Shown piece after piece: positions 14,259 to 28,145 of a stretch of 64,000 nucleotides of DNA; positions within the stretch are counted from its first letter, which is position 1; every line of letters begins with the position of its first letter. The DNA comes from Symbiodinium kawagutii. Its lineage: Eukaryota > Sar > Dinophyceae > Suessiales > Symbiodiniaceae. Below the pieces are notes generated by a model. The model was not told the DNA's origin. It made no database searches and saw only the letters and a list, made by a program, of their open reading frames with translations. Location: positions 443,250-507,249 of the forward strand of contig VSDK01018351.1 in the NCBI GenBank assembly GCA_009767595.1, written 5' to 3'. A program made the translations under genes and the position numbers.

Positions 14259-17200
14259 TCAGGATGGACATTTGAATCTACTCAAGTCATGTTGGAAGTG
14301 GCAGCCCCTGGCAACATTTGGCACCTGTTCCAGTGCTCCTGCAGCTTTCTGCCTAGTACTTTGTCTCAAAGATCTGCAGCATTTTCGATACGTCACGGCT
14401 TCCTGGTTGTGAGATGGTACAATGCAAGCGTCCTGCCAAGTCATTTGCACAAGCTGCCCTTCCGTTGGACATGAAAACGCAGTCTCCCAAAGCATCTTTC
14501 TCATAATGCCAACTCTAAAGCCTTGTAGATCGGGCCGGTCGCTTGCGTGACTTGGCACCAGGCGTCTATACAACATGTCAGTTGGCAGCTTGCCCAGGCC
14601 TGCGTCCTCTGGAAGGAACCTTCCCAATGCCCAAAATCGGGTGACACCTCAACCTTTTTGCCGTGCCAGTGGTCGCTGACGAACGATCCAAATAGCGTTC
14701 TGGGTGGTGCATTCGGCATCTTCCAAAGGAATCCTCACTTCATTACCTTGACCTGACTACTACCGGTCTTGCTAAGACTTATGATCTCTTGAATCTCTTA
14801 GCGTTTCTATTCGATTTGACAGCTTGAGTGCATTCGTGCTACTGGAGCACAAATGGCATATGCAACATCCATACATGTCCCCATGGCATTGTGCAAAGGC
14901 ACAACAGCATGCCATTCTTCTGTTGATTAACGTGTCATGCCCATAGGCACTGAAATATCAAGCTGAACAAAAGGGACATTGAAGATAGTAAAACAAACGC
15001 TCAATCTCAAACACCTGCAGTTTCTGACAATAAAAGGAGTGCATGATCGGAAAGGTCCCCAGCGTGTGTAGTAGGGGCACAAAGGCAGACCTGGTGGGAT
15101 GGGGTCAAGTGGGGAACCAACTCTTGGTACTCAAAAAACACCCCCTCTTACTGCTCTTCTGCTTTTGGGATGTCCTGTGAACCCTGAGCCTTGAGAGCCT
15201 TGCGTTTGAGCTTTGTTTAGGGAGCTAGGCATGGAAGTCCCAACAGCTCCTCATCACCTCCCAGCTCAACCGAATCAGCGGTCTCTTTGCAGCTAAATCG
15301 GCTTTCGAGGCTTGCTATCTTTGGACACGCAGTTCTCAGATTTCTCAAACATATTGCTGTGCGGCAGGTTTTGGTTCGACAGAGCAAGACACTTGCCAAC
15401 AAAGCATGCAGAAAAGATTTGTTTCCTTGCAAGTCAAGACAATGCCTTGAAGCAACATCTGTCATTGTGAGAAAGAGCCAGGGGTTGTCAGCATCTGGAC
15501 GGATTCACCATCATTTGTCCGTCCTGATTGGCCAACAGTTTTCTGCGGACAAGTCACAGCAAAGAAGCCTCTGTTTCGCAGTCGAACGATGGGGAATCAA
15601 TAAAGAAAAACCTTCTCAGCAACCCGCAGTTGCAAGCTTTAAAGAGAGTCTGTCATTGCTATGGAAGCGTTTGTCACTGATTTCGAAGGCATACATTTAC
15701 GCCGACCTAAACTTAAACTTAAACCTCCGCCCTTCGTCAAATGTGGGGCAAAAGCCTGAGCCTTTCGCAAAACCTTGGCGAAGCATCAGCGGTCAGTGCG
15801 GCCAGAATTGACATCTTGCACTGGGTCAACTCTGGGCATCATGTAACATCAACATCCCTTGGCTCTGGAAGCTCGGATGACCGTAGATTGATGGAGAATT
15901 TTCCCTTCCTCATCTTCTTCTGTGCATAGGAACACTCGGTGACTTTGAGTCACGCCCTTAGCCATACCCAGGTAGAATTGTACACCGTGGATCTGTGCAC
16001 AGTGCCGCAAAAAACAATCACAGGACTTCACCACAGTGGCTAATGGTTCATCCATATGGTGGTTTCTCAAAATAGGCCTTTGGCTGCAAATAATGCCAAT
16101 TGGTGTGCAAAACATCACATAAGCCCTCAACTAAGTAAACTTTTATCTCAGAAATTGCGATCGCTGACAATGAACTTTTCTCATGTGAAGCCATGGAAGT
16201 CATGCAGCATGGGACTCTGTGGTGTGCTTCAGCGAATCCAAGCAGTCAATGCCATCTCTCTACACTGAAGTTTCAAGGGCCTGGGGATGTTGGGCTTTGG
16301 TGGATTTCAGGTCGCAAGATATGAAGAAGTTGTGAACCCTCAGGAAACGGGAGCTGAATCGCATGGGTTTGACCCTTGATGATAGGAACAAAGGGGATGT
16401 ATGCAATGTATTGTTGCGATTCGCTGGGCTACGCGTCTACCTTCCAGCAAATCCGAAAAACTGAACGATACAATTCACGGACACATGTCCATGGACGCGT
16501 CGTTTTCTGTGCGAATGTCTCAAGATCTCAAGACTTCATCCTACCACGATGCCATTCATGTGTCAATGGTCAATGTGCAACACTGACCTCGTGGTTGCTC
16601 GCCCCAGTGTGATCTCTAGTGTGATTGCAAGCCATCACTTCAATAGGGAAGGGGAAGGCAATGGAAAGCAACGAAAAGCATCTCCGTATCGCTTGCTGTG
16701 CTCAATACTGCTCACAGTTGGAATCTTGGGTCAGCCCGGCCAAGTTCAACTCCAACACTCCACTCTTGACATCTCTCACGCACCACGAAGCCAACAAGAT
16801 GTACTGAAACAGATCGCGTATCTGAGATGGCTGATGTACGGTGTAGATGGATGGTTTCGGCATGAGCTTTTGCCAAGCACACGCTTCCCCAAAGGATTTA
16901 AGCTATTTCAAGCTCCATTCGGATCCATTTGGGTTTTCGCGGCAGCAACGTCCTCTCCGTGGGCAAAGAACGGCCATATCGTGCAAGCACAAATTTTGGC
17001 AACTTGGGCGATCACTCAAACCATCACTCAAGCCATCTTTCATGCGATTGAGGCATGGCAGGGTCTCTTCGATCCTTTTGTTGCATGAGCATCCGGACCA
17101 CTCGCCCTGCCATCTGCCACTTTGGAGACTTTGGATTTGGTGAGCTAGGGACCGGTGACCATCGCAGAAAATCTTGGCCCCATGGCCGGTTCACAAGTTG

Positions 17201-18817
17201 CAGGGGCCAAACACCATCTGAATGCAGTCATGCGTTGCCATTTAAAGCCCCCATGCAGGTCCCAAATCAAAGACTCAAAGTTGCATCTTCAAGAAAGTAT
17301 GAGTGGGGAATAGGGATGATCGTGACTTGTCATAGCCTAAGAATGCCCATGAGATCTCATGAGCATGGCTCCTTGTTTCATTTTGTCATCGCGACTGCAC
17401 AGCCCCGAGCCGTGACCTGAACGGCCCTAGCAACATTCTTGAGGAGCCTTAGTCAAGGGATGTCCTCTGGCCAATCCTAAGCACGTGATCCAGGTCTGTC
17501 TGCGATCTGCGGATGGGAGAGAGAAAGCACCGAGAGTATTGAAAGCACGAGTCTTTTGAAGATCATGCAGCCTTCAGATGCCTTCAGCTGCTCCTTTGAT
17601 CTTTGGGGATCCTTGAGAGCCAGCTTCGAGCTGCTCCCTGACATTCTAAGCCAGTTGCCCTGACCGGGTCTTCTTGCTGCAGTGGGCAAAGGCTCAAGGG
17701 CATCATTCTAAACAAGTTTCCATCTTCTATTGCTCTACCTGACAAACTCCTACTGGGAAATGCTGGTAGCGATCATAGAGCTGGGTGAGGTGCATCAGGC
17801 TTTGAGGGTGTGATAGTGGACGTGCGTGAGTGAGGTTTGGAGTCTCACGCGTGAGTGCGGTACAGGCCAACTATGCTTCGTTGCAGCAAACTACATGGCC
17901 AACAGCTAAGCTCATCCATCGAACAGACTCCAGGTCCTTCCAAGCATGGCTTCTCAATATGGTGGCAACTTTGCCTTAGCAAAGTGCGAAGGATCTTGTG
18001 TGACCTTCTGGGTTTCCATCTAGTGGCGGTAAAAGCAGCAAAGGTTGCTGCAGCAGCAGGAGCACGGAATCTTCTGCAAGGGAATCACTTGACCAAAACA
18101 TGCTCTTCACGCAGTTAACCAGTCCGGCCTCAAAACATTGAAGGTCTCATGAAGATCTTGCCTGTCAAAGATGACCTAACAGTGATTCCTTGCGGTTTAT
18201 AGTCTCATGCCCTCTTCTTGCTCTCAGCCACTCAACCGCCTTCCCTTTGCCATTGCATGCCACTGCAACGCGGCTTGAACTCGATCTGAGCTCTTGAGCG
18301 ATTGGAACCCAGTAAAGCCAATGTGAAATTACACAGAAAGAACCGACATTTTCACAGCAATCATTGAGTGAAGTTGTGACCTTTGGAAGCCCGGCACAGC
18401 TGCCCTCGTTTGGCAAACCAATGTGTTTAGGGGCAGCTCTTCAGTGTGGTGCGATTCTCAAAAAACCAGGCTAGGGAGAGCAGGCCATTCGCATGATATG
18501 GCCTTGAAAAAGGGGTGACAATCTTATACTCTCAAAGGTTCAATTTGGTTTATCTCAGTTCCAGTTCGCCCGAACTCTTCCGGTGGCTACTTTGGGTTGA
18601 CATGTGCTATTTGGTCACTTCCTGACATTTCTAGAAACTGAATGCTGCTGGAGCAGATTTGATTTCATACCTGGTGCGCATGCTTCAAACATCTTCGAGC
18701 CTCAAGCCCAGGGGCACTTGCACATCTCAAGAATCTTTGTCGAGTCCAAAAGCATTGGGAGCAACAGAATGTTGGGAGAACCCTGGGCGAACAAAGTTAC
18801 TAACACAGTTGCCATCT

Positions 18818-18858
18818 AGGAACATCTTCTAGGAACATCTTCTAGGAACATCCTCTCG
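18818..18858. repeat. 15-bp tandem repeat, three copies
   Basis: CTAGGAACATCTTCT units, the third ending CCTCTCG. Confidence 0.9.
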
Positions 18859-19825
18859 TCCTTCAGGAGCGGCTGGAACCCACAGGTGGTGCCTGATGCC
18901 CCACCAATCTTATTGCTCAGCGGTTCTTGCCCACACTTTGGAGCAGTGGGAAAGCTGAAAAAACGGGGTGTACCTCTGTCAAACCAAGTGAAGTGTCCCA
19001 AGCGTCTCCGAAGTTGAGGATCCCTCTCCGTAGTGCAAGGCTTTGCTGCGCGACCCCAACGTCGGAAGTCCAAGAAAGTCACAGGAAACAAAAAGACTCC
19101 TATTTTGACAGGCAGTTTTTGTATGTCTTTGTCTTCCTGCCAAGCTGATCATAGCTGATCCAGAGCGCACATTGCTACAGTGCGGTCGATGCAGGGCTGC
19201 TAACTTCTCCGTAGGTGGCAAACAGCTGGAAATCTAAGACCAAAGGGCCTGCTATTTCAAGGTCTGACCCCACACAGTGGCACAAGGGTGTCAAAGCCTC
19301 CCCATGAAACCATAGGCCGAGCCTAGTTGCACCCCTGCTAAACAAATCATTGTACGACATGTACTCAAACTTCTGCAGCCTTTTGGTGCACACTTCACAC
19401 CTTCGTGGATGTAGCGTGGAAGGACACTGGTCGTGACACTTCACAGGTTATGCGCACACTTTTAGCCTCAAATATGCAGCGGCCATCGGGTGCGAACGAA
19501 GCTTGACCCCACGGGAACGAAAGGCATGAGGGGTTTGCACCTCCTGCACTTTGTGATGCTCGTTCTGTTTCCCTTTGCTTGGCATCTTGGATGAAACAGC
19601 AACCATTGTTTGGCTGATATGGGCTGATTTTCCTTGCTGAATCACGCCGATGTTGCGATGGAATGTAGAGCTCAAAATTTCAGGCCGTTTCTACGGTCAC
19701 TTGCTCTAAAGCTTCCAGGCAAATGCTGGCCACATGACACAACATAGCGTCTTCAGCTTGCGCGTCTGCACTGCATCCTCAAGTGTCTCATGTGATTTTC
19801 TTGGAGTTAAAATTGATTTTTGTGC

Positions 19826-20140
19826 TTTTAGCTTTCATAAAAACTGTGCGAACCAAAGGTGGCCCTTTGCGTAAAGCGACGGCTGATCTACTTGCAAGCC
19901 TGGGTGCCAGACCGAAACAATGGATTGCACAGCCGGTGCAGGAATCGAGAAATCCAAGATGATCCAAGATGTCTGGAAATGGCCTGAACTTTGAATGACA
20001 ACGTCATGGCTCTCTTTGCTCTCACCGCCAGGGCAAATGGATGTTGCGAAGCTTTACTCTCCCCCGACGCCTTTTCCGTACATTGTGGGCCGGTGGCAAT
20101 GGATTGTTGATCCCAACACCCCTCATCAACACGTTGCCTT
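19826..20140. repeat. 315-bp duplicated segment, copy 1
   Basis: From TTTAGCTTTCATAAAAAC to CAACACGTTGCCTT, nearly identical to 21246-21560; the difference seen is GATGTTGCG versus GATGCTGCG. Related sequence continues upstream to about 19605 with more divergence. Confidence 0.93.
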
Positions 20141-20876
20141 GATGTATCTCGACCTGGGTGGTTCGTTCACGGATTCAGTATAATCATGTCAGGAATGCGT
20201 GCTGACTTTCATCCCCATCCTACTCACTCACCGACCGTTCATTCTACATGGGCTCACACTTCTGAAGTTGATTTCTAGCCATGCAGGAATGTGTTAAGAT
20301 GTGCTAGGGACGGTAAATGAATCTGGGCGATTGATATTGACATGAGCCCTAGAGGCCCCTTTGGAGCACTGCCACAGTTGAATCTTCGGTCTAGCTCAAC
20401 ATCCTCTCAGTGTCTGCTCGTCCCCAGTGGAAGATTTTTGCCTCTCTCTCTCTCTCTCTTTCTTGGCGCGTATTCATGGGGCTTTTTCAATCCACTACTG
20501 CTTGCAGCCTACCCCCCCGCATCTCTAGGAGATAACCTTTCGATGATGCTGAAGTTGGGCGTTGGGTAACGCAGCAACTTCTTCTCGCTGTTTGAGTTCA
20601 TACTCCCTCAACAACTCTGCATCCTGTCCAAAGGCATCCGACAAGGCCGAATGGCAAAATGTCAGCTCAATGGAAAGCCCTCTGCGTGACTTGGAGCCTT
20701 TCTTGCGAATCAGCTTGTCAAAAGCAAAAGGATCCTAAAAGGGCTGATTTTCCTTGCTGCATCACACCCACGTTGCGATGGAATGTAGAGCTCAAAATTT
20801 CAGACCGTTTCTGCGTCCTCAAGTGTCTCAAGTGATTTTCTTGGAGTGAAAACTGATTTTTCTGCTTTTGTTGAGC

Positions 20877-21245
20877 CATAGTTACAACATCAGTGGCAAG
20901 TCTAAGTGAAAACCAGAGTTGGAAACAGCACATTTGGAGTTTCTGGTTGGGCGAACGTCGCTGAGAAGGTTGGTTGGCCGCTAGCCCCCTTAGGAGGGTC
21001 CAGTCGGATGCCATGTCTTTGAATTGGAATGAGTGAAGGCAACCCAAGATCTCTGTGTGTGGACTTTCCTAAAAGAGTCCGGCTGCCAGTCAGACTTTTA
21101 ATGACGTTGCTGAATCATGAAGATCGTTGAGCAAGGGACAGCCAGCCTGACGCGTCGCATACAAAAGAAAGCCCATGGTAGTAAAATGGCAGCACATCAA
21201 TCAACATTGTTACATTTAGCACTTGGGGTATTTTCATAGGCCCTG
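20877..21245. mobile_element. Approx. 370-bp insertion with 7-bp target duplication
   Basis: Present only in the second copy of the duplicated block. CTGCTTT stands on both sides (20869-20875 and 21243-21249), while copy 1 has a single GTGCTTT at the same place. No long terminal inverted repeat and no coding capacity seen. Likely a short non-autonomous element. Confidence 0.55.
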
Positions 21246-21560
21246 CTTTAGCTTTCATAAAAACTGTGCGAACCAAAGGTGGCCCTTTGCGTAAAGCGAC
21301 GGCTGATCTACTTGCAAGCCTGGGTGCCAGACCGAAACAATGGATTGCACAGCCGGTGCAGGAATCGAGAAATCCAAGATGATCCAAGATGTCTGGAAAT
21401 GGCCTGAACTTTGAATGACAACGTCATGGCTCTCTTTGCTCTCACCGCCAGGGCAAATGGATGCTGCGAAGCTTTACTCTCCCCCGACGCCTTTTCCGTA
21501 CATTGTGGGCCGGTGGCAATGGATTGTTGATCCCAACACCCCTCATCAACACGTTGCCTT
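21246..21560. repeat. 315-bp duplicated segment, copy 2
   Basis: Offset exactly 1420 bp from copy 1, without indels. Its upstream partner block (20735-20876, matching 19620-19690 and 19772-19826) is separated from it by an inserted 370 bp. Confidence 0.93.
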
Positions 21561-21741
21561 ACTGTGCCACTTTCCGCAGCTGCCCAAAGATGGTGTTTGA
21601 TCTGTTGTCATGTCCTTCCAGCTTCTCCAATCGTTGCAAAGCTCTTTTGCGATGGTGAAGCGTACACCTGCCGGCAATAGGCGGAGCTGCTGTGGGCTGC
21701 CAAAACTGCAAAATGCTTCTAATATGTTATAATTAAGTAAC

Positions 21742-21795
21742 TCTCCCCCCTCTCTCTCTCTCTCTCGTCTCTCCCTCTCTTCCCTCCTCCCTCCT
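21742..21795. repeat. CT-rich microsatellite
   Basis: Runs of CTCTCTCTCT with interruptions, extending into CCCTCCTCCCTCC. A shorter CT run lies at 20444-20462. Confidence 0.95.
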
Positions 21796-23276
21796 ACTGT
21801 GTAGACATACATGTATCATATAGCTGGGTGGCTGTATGGATATCAAAAGGACGGATGTGAAACGGGGACATTGATGACGCCTGATGCATCGAGATACCTA
21901 TGCCACAAAGCGCACATCCCCACAACATACACACAATTGCACAAGCACATCCCCACTCCAAGCTTCCCTACCAATCTATTTCAATTCGACAGCCCCTGAC
22001 TCCGATTTTTTTTACCTAGATATTGAAAGTGCATGAAAGTGCTATCAATGTGTATCAACTGTCCAAGTTTTTACCCGCATAGCAGGTTAAATAATGGGTA
22101 AAAAACTCCCTATCATATCAAACCAGTGCAAATAGTAGTGATGCTGCTCCCGGAACACATCCGCCTCTCTCGAAAAAGAACAACTGCCAATTTTCGACAA
22201 CACACCTTTTTTTCATTACTTTTCAATGTATTTTCATCAGCTTTCCAAAACATTCATTCAGGAGATTTCAATTTCACGTGAGTTCTATCTTTTGGCAGGG
22301 GCCCAATCACTGTCCACACAACTGTCCCCGCGGCCAGCACCTCCAATTAGCCGTACCGCGGCTACGGCCACTCGTTGAAGCTGAGCGCGTGACGTTGCAC
22401 TTCGGTCGTTTCCTCCTTTGGGAGGCAGGATATTCCACAAGCCGCAAATTTCTTCTTCAAAAAAAGCGAACAGAAGCAGGAAATTAATTAAATTTGAGTT
22501 TGGTCAATTCTTGGCTCAAACAACTGCATCCAACGGCTGCCCCAAATGCCGCGCACCTCCAGGTCTACTTCAATGGAAGTCTGAGGGCCAACCGGCTTTG
22601 CAGCAGTTTGTGCAACCTCAAGGAGCTGCACCAGCTTTGCTGTGGCCACTGATCTGCCCTTCCTGTGGCAATCCCCCCATGTGATGCCTTTTTTGTTTTC
22701 CTTCGTTTCCTTCTTGTCATTTCCCTTTGTACCGTGTTGCAACACTTGTGTACCGGAATTGATAAATGGATGGGTCTAGTCGAAAGCAAAGGCCTCTTGA
22801 CACTCAATGTGGTACTAGCATTGCGCCTGCTGAAACATCTGAAGCCAGCAATAAAAGGAAACTTGTTAAGCACCTGTTGAATCCTGCAGAGAAGTATAAT
22901 CACACAACATCTCACCTCACTTCTGCATTCTTCCGTCAGTGTTTTCAGACTTGTCTTGCTACTGCAGCGACTGTTCCTTTGGTTGCTTTATGTTGCTTTG
23001 TTTCCGCACAGGAGTAGGTACCTAGCGAATGAGCACGGGGTGAGTTGGATATGCAGGCGACCAATCACCCTACGTTAACCAACCATACATACCATCCCGA
23101 AGCAATGCTACAGCATGAGATGTCATAAGATGTCTGGGTTTCCGCAACGCGAAGAGCTGGGTAGCATCACAAAGCAACAGCCTGCAACGATTTTGGAAAG
23201 GCATTCTGCAGTGCCAACTTCTCGGAAAACGACCATTTGGGGTCCATGAACATGTGTAGGCTGAAATCACCTACAT

Positions 23277-23460
23277 AACAAAATATATAAATAAATAGAT
23301 AGATAGATAGATAGATAAATAAATAAATAAATTAAAAAAAAAATATATATATATATAGAAGTATATAATTTTACATAATATATATATATATATACATATA
23401 TATAAATATACAGATGTATATGTATATTTACTGCATATGTATATGTAAATGTAATATAAC
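23277..23460. repeat. AT-rich microsatellite cluster
   Basis: ATAA, GATA and TATA units in succession (ATAGATAGATAGATAG, then TATATATATA). Minus-strand Tyr/Ile-rich ORFs here are simple-repeat translations. Confidence 0.95.
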
Positions 23461-24535
23461 AACAGTAAGATATAGCAAGTGAATGCAACTCAACCTCGGA
23501 TTTCCTGAGAATGGTCATGAGTCTGAATGCCAAAGCTGGTTGAGAGGCGTGCTTTGCGAAACTGATGAAACTGACTCTCAATAGTGCAATCGACTCGACC
23601 CGCCTGTTGCCATCCAAGGCCAAACTTAGTTGCAGCCTGGTTGCTCATACTTCCTGTACTTGAACTCTTCAAAGAAGTCTCCCTCTATGCTGCCACCTCA
23701 TCCTGGGTGTCAGAGTGGTCTTCACTACAAGGCTGGCGTGGCATGACCTTCAAGCCCTTGCTTCCTTAGTTTGAAGCCGTATGTCAATTTGAACGTGAGT
23801 CTTTCTACATCTTCCGGATCTGTATCGCGACTGCCCCAGCAACGCTATGCAAGGGTCTCGCACCAAAGGCCCAAGTAACTCGTTACCAAACAGCACCAGA
23901 TGTGCAAACATCTCAAACATGAGAAGTTTCGTGAGAGACATGTACCATCATGTACCCTTGGATCGTGCCTTGTTCGTGCTTGAGGGCCCAAGAATGGTCA
24001 CGCTGGGAGAAAACAGTACCATGGCGCAGGCGACTCAAACCAAATCTGAGGCAATGAACATGCGCACATAAAGAAATAAAATGTATCAAAATGTCAGGTT
24101 GAAAAAAAACACCTGAACTTTCCTGAACTACTGAGACACTCTGAATGAAAGCTCTGGGCTGCTTGGCCAAACAGCTGCAGACCTGCTCCATTCAAACCTT
24201 CCAACTGAAATTCCCATGCCAAATTGGTATAATATTGGTGTAGTAAAGTTTAGTATGCAATCTGTTGCCAACGCCTTTGTCCAATCATGAAACCTCGACA
24301 ATCCGTTTTGGTGAGTCTCAGTGACTCAGCTGCGCCAGGGCCGCATTCATTAAACCCCTACGGATGCAGTGGCCACTTGACTACCTGTGACGACTGGCCA
24401 TCAAAGAACTCCTCTTGTGATGTGCCGTCCACATTGTGATTATAGCCACCTGCACCTGCTACCAGTGGCCACAGCACCTACACAAACCTACAGGAATACG
24501 CGAGCAAATGCACGAAGACACACGCACGAGACATG

Positions 24536-24554
24536 CACACACACACACACACAC
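24536..24554. repeat. CA microsatellite
   Basis: ACACACACACACACACAC within an A/C-rich stretch (24480-24560). Confidence 0.95.
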
Positions 24555-26893
24555 CAATTCGTGACAAATGAAGCTTCTCAGCTACTTCAATGATGTTCAA
24601 TGCCATCACCCAAGATTACTGTCTTAGCAAACAACATCAAACCACCTAACCGCTTGCTTTCACGAGAATATACTTCAAAGGTTGTGGCAAATCCAGGGCA
24701 ACATTGTAAAGATGTTAAGACATGGTAAGCAAAAGCCCTCAGCGGTGCTTGAAGCTTTTATTACTTGATTCGAATCCCAAAGCCATAAAGCACTCACTGT
24801 CCTCAAGTTCCTCACCCCTTTTTACATCGGACGAGCGCAAAGCTGGTAGTACACCTGAGCGTCTTCATCCCTTCTGCTTCAAATGAGGTGCGCATCCAGC
24901 ATGCAGGATGCGAAAGGAAACAAAGAACCATTAAGTGAAGGTAATCGTGTTGACTTAACTAAGATGACAGGGGCACACGGGGAATACCTGCCCGGTCCGT
25001 TTGTCCATCTCTAGGCCCTCTTTCTCCTAGACGAGTTCGACATAGCTCAGTTCCTGCGTGTCAGGACGGGTTGGGCCTCCATAAGCTTCGAGCATAAAAA
25101 CCAGAGCGCTCTTTCAAGCACAAAGCCGCCTCTTGCCTAAGCATAAGCTTCTCTTTTGCCTACCTTTTCTCCTAAGCATTTGCCATTTGACAAAGCTACC
25201 TTTTCTGCGAGAAGCTCCCGCATTTGACACAAGAAAAACTCCTTCTGTTTACAAATGTATTTTTGCATATTTTTTTGCTAGGCTGATTGCTCTTCTAGTT
25301 ATGCCTTGCTTTTCTTGCTGGCGTGAAAGATGTGAGCACAAGGTCACGCAAAATGGACCGTCCGCTTTTCCACGGTCAAACATCTGCCAGAAACAGTACT
25401 TGAGAAGGATATCTGGGCAGAAGATATCAAATTCTAAACCTGACCAATCAGGGTGACATCGGGATTAGGGCAAGAAAAATCTATCATTAGCAAAGAAGTC
25501 GGGATTAAATGCAAAATTGTACCTCCAAGAATTGGGTTTCTACTTTGGAAAGACCTCAATTTGCACGGCGCCATTGCACCAAAGCTTGGCCGAAAGAACT
25601 TCCAAAGTTGCCCTTCCTTCGCAGCTTCACGTGTAGGTCCAGGCCCTGCCTCGCCGCCTGCAGCTCTGGCAGCACTTCATCCAGAGGGGCCCAGAGCTGT
25701 TGCGAAGTACTTTGAAGTGCTGTTCTGGATCCGCTTTTTTTGGATCTTTTTGGCGGAACTTTGAAGTACTCTGAAGTTGGACTGCATCATTTGCGCTTGC
25801 GCTTTCATACATACACTAAGGAGTCTGAGCTACATCGATATTAAGGTGTCCTAGCTATATTTTTTCAGGAAACATAGTTGTGACAAAGTCGGCCAATGCT
25901 CACTAATTTTATGTACGCTTGATTGCCAGTCTCAGTCAACATAACTTGTCTAATCTGCTTCCTCCAAGCTAGCAAGAATCAAACCAATCTCGAGCACACA
26001 CAACAAGCGCAAACCAATCTGCTGGAATGCAGCAAGATCTGATCTTCAAGAGCAGCCTGTGGCGCCTGCAGTTGTGAACGTGCTTTGAGTCTGCACTGCC
26101 TTACCCTGGGGCACTTGAAATGCTCGTGCTCGAGCAGTTTAGGGAAGCAGCTTTGAATTTTCAAGGCTATTGCCCCGACATCCTCATGGCCAGAAAAGGC
26201 TTTGGCAAGTGCCACAAGCTGAGACTTACGAGTGCCAAATGCACTCTACGTACTTTTACCTTGTCCCCCGAGTTTTGTGTGCTAGGCGAAAGGACTCCGC
26301 CATCAGCCGCTGCATCAACCTAACTCTACGGCACCTGCGGCGAATGAACTGACTGCAGCCAGGACAGTTTATCGAGAAAATTTGTGCCAGTCTTGTTGGG
26401 AGCTTGCAGCGAGGCACGTCAACAACTTCGCCCTGAAGGCCACCACTTGACAACATCTGGACACGCCGTGCAAAGCCTTCCTAAAAGGCTTCAGCTCTGG
26501 TGGTTCGAGTCCCATGTCGAAAGACTCTACAAAGTTTTTTGGACTTGAACAACTTGGATCCCAACTTGGACAAGTTCCAGCCTTGAAGTCCTATCTCAAA
26601 AGCTTAAGGTTGCATCTGAAGGGATTTTGAAACCTGATGCACCTTGAACTCAGAAACCATGATTTGATCGTGATTGCTATTGGTAGTGACTTGGGGCTAG
26701 AATGTCAACGCTTAGCCCCAGTGGCATAAGCTCGCAATGAAATCACGCGGAGCCACGCGTGGATTTGACTAATGACAGAAATCCTCCGCCAAAGCCACCA
26801 CACATCCGAACTCACTGAGCTCCTTAGCTTTTGGGAAATCTTGCGCGGACTGAAGTCCCTACTGACCGATCTGCCAGCTCACTTAGCTAGGCA

Positions 26894-27045
26894 CTAGCCA
26901 CAAGAAGACTTGCCAATCAGGACAGGGGCAGCACGGCTACCGCCTGTGAAGTCAAAGGCTTTGACATCAAACGCCTGCAACTCTTTCTCTGTCGAGTAGT
27001 TGGGCACGCTACAGGTGTTGTGCAGCAAGCGCACGTCGAAAAGAA
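26894..27045 (-). CDS. Candidate terminal exon, unrecognised
   Basis: After acceptor GTGTTTCCGCAG a frame reads LFDVRLLHNTCSVPNYSTEK, then ELQAFDVKAFDFTGGSRAAP, ending in a TAG. CpG-rich compared with its surroundings. An overlapping minus frame (HRIADVYYPIPRGQLL, 27009-27240) also looks coding, so this may be a frameshifted pseudogene. Confidence 0.3.
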
Positions 27046-28145
27046 CTGCGGAAACACAAGAGCTGGCCGCGGGGGATGGGATAGTAGACATCTGCAATAC
27101 GATGTTGGAACTGGATGGCATTGGCTGCTTCCTTTCGAGAACTATGAGGCTCTAATATACTTTGCTTGCTGTAGATTTCCAAGTTCTTGAGGTCCTTTAG
27201 GGGGCTCTCCAACTGCAAACTGTGTAGACTTGAGCTTTCTTGAGTTTTGCAAACCTTGGCGGATACGATGTCATCATGCAGTCGCCGCCTGTGCACCTGA
27301 AAGCAAACGAGAACGCCGTGCAACCCGGCGGCTGGTTATCATCAAGGCCCAAAGGACCACAGGTTTGTGAAACCGATGATTTTCAAACATCTTGGCCCCA
27401 GTCATGGGCCCCTGAGCTTTGCTCTCTTTTCTTGATTGAAATACTGCAAGTCAACGTTGGTTCTTCATGGAGAATCGCCCAGTTTCCGCAAGCCAAGATT
27501 AATTTGAACGAGGTCAAAGATGAGATTTCAAGACTGTTGGGGCAACAGCTGAAAGATTCTAGTCTTCAGTGCAGACTTTTAAGTTGGGTGGACGTGCAAA
27601 TCTTAGCGCTGGATTGGAGTGAAATGGCCTGAGCAAATTTCATGAGATCACGGTTGCCTCCTCCTCTCCGTTCTCATGCCTCCGGTTGCAGCTCTTGAGC
27701 AATTGATTTACGCCATTTACGCCTTTTATATAAGTGACAGGAGATGCCGGGATCATATGAAATGGGTTGGTTTGAGCTCTTTTTGCACCTGGCCAGGTTT
27801 ACAAGTGCCTTCAGCACGGGACCTATACAAAAAGAGCCTTGATTTCGGGCTGCGTTGGCTCAGGCTCACCACTTCAAGGCTTCCTTTAACTTCTGCTGTG
27901 AGGCTCACTCTTGGAAAGACAGGCCCAAAACAAACCAAGATGCTTCTTGGTGTATTGAATGTAGCTGCCAGGGGGGCTTAGGGCCACGTTGCTATGCGCA
28001 CAACGTTCTGATTGCTTTGGAGTGTGGCACTTAGCCCATGAACCATTTTTGAAGTCCACAAAATATAAAACAACTGCATTCTTCTTTTTAACTGGATATC
28101 GGTAGGGTATTAGACTTTCACATTGAACAGCTTGAACGCTTGACT

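Larger units (their letters stand above)
13942..26893. other. No assignable gene; repeats listed separately
   Basis: Apart from the repeats and the duplicated block, I see nothing with coding character. Frames such as 15287-15811 and 16549-17088 (174-179 codons) lack motifs and biased third positions. Confidence 0.6.

Noticed and set aside
22278..22684. Plus-strand frames with CPKC and CPSCG, resembling a zinc ribbon
   Set aside because: Spacing and surrounding sequence do not match a known zinc-binding family, another frame over the same bases looks equally plausible, and splice sites are weak.
26485..26525. GGTTCGAGTCC, a tRNA B-box-like word
   Set aside because: Flanking bases do not form a T-arm stem and no acceptor stem or A box fits. 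GGTTCGAAC in the array units (33711, 35530) fails the same test.
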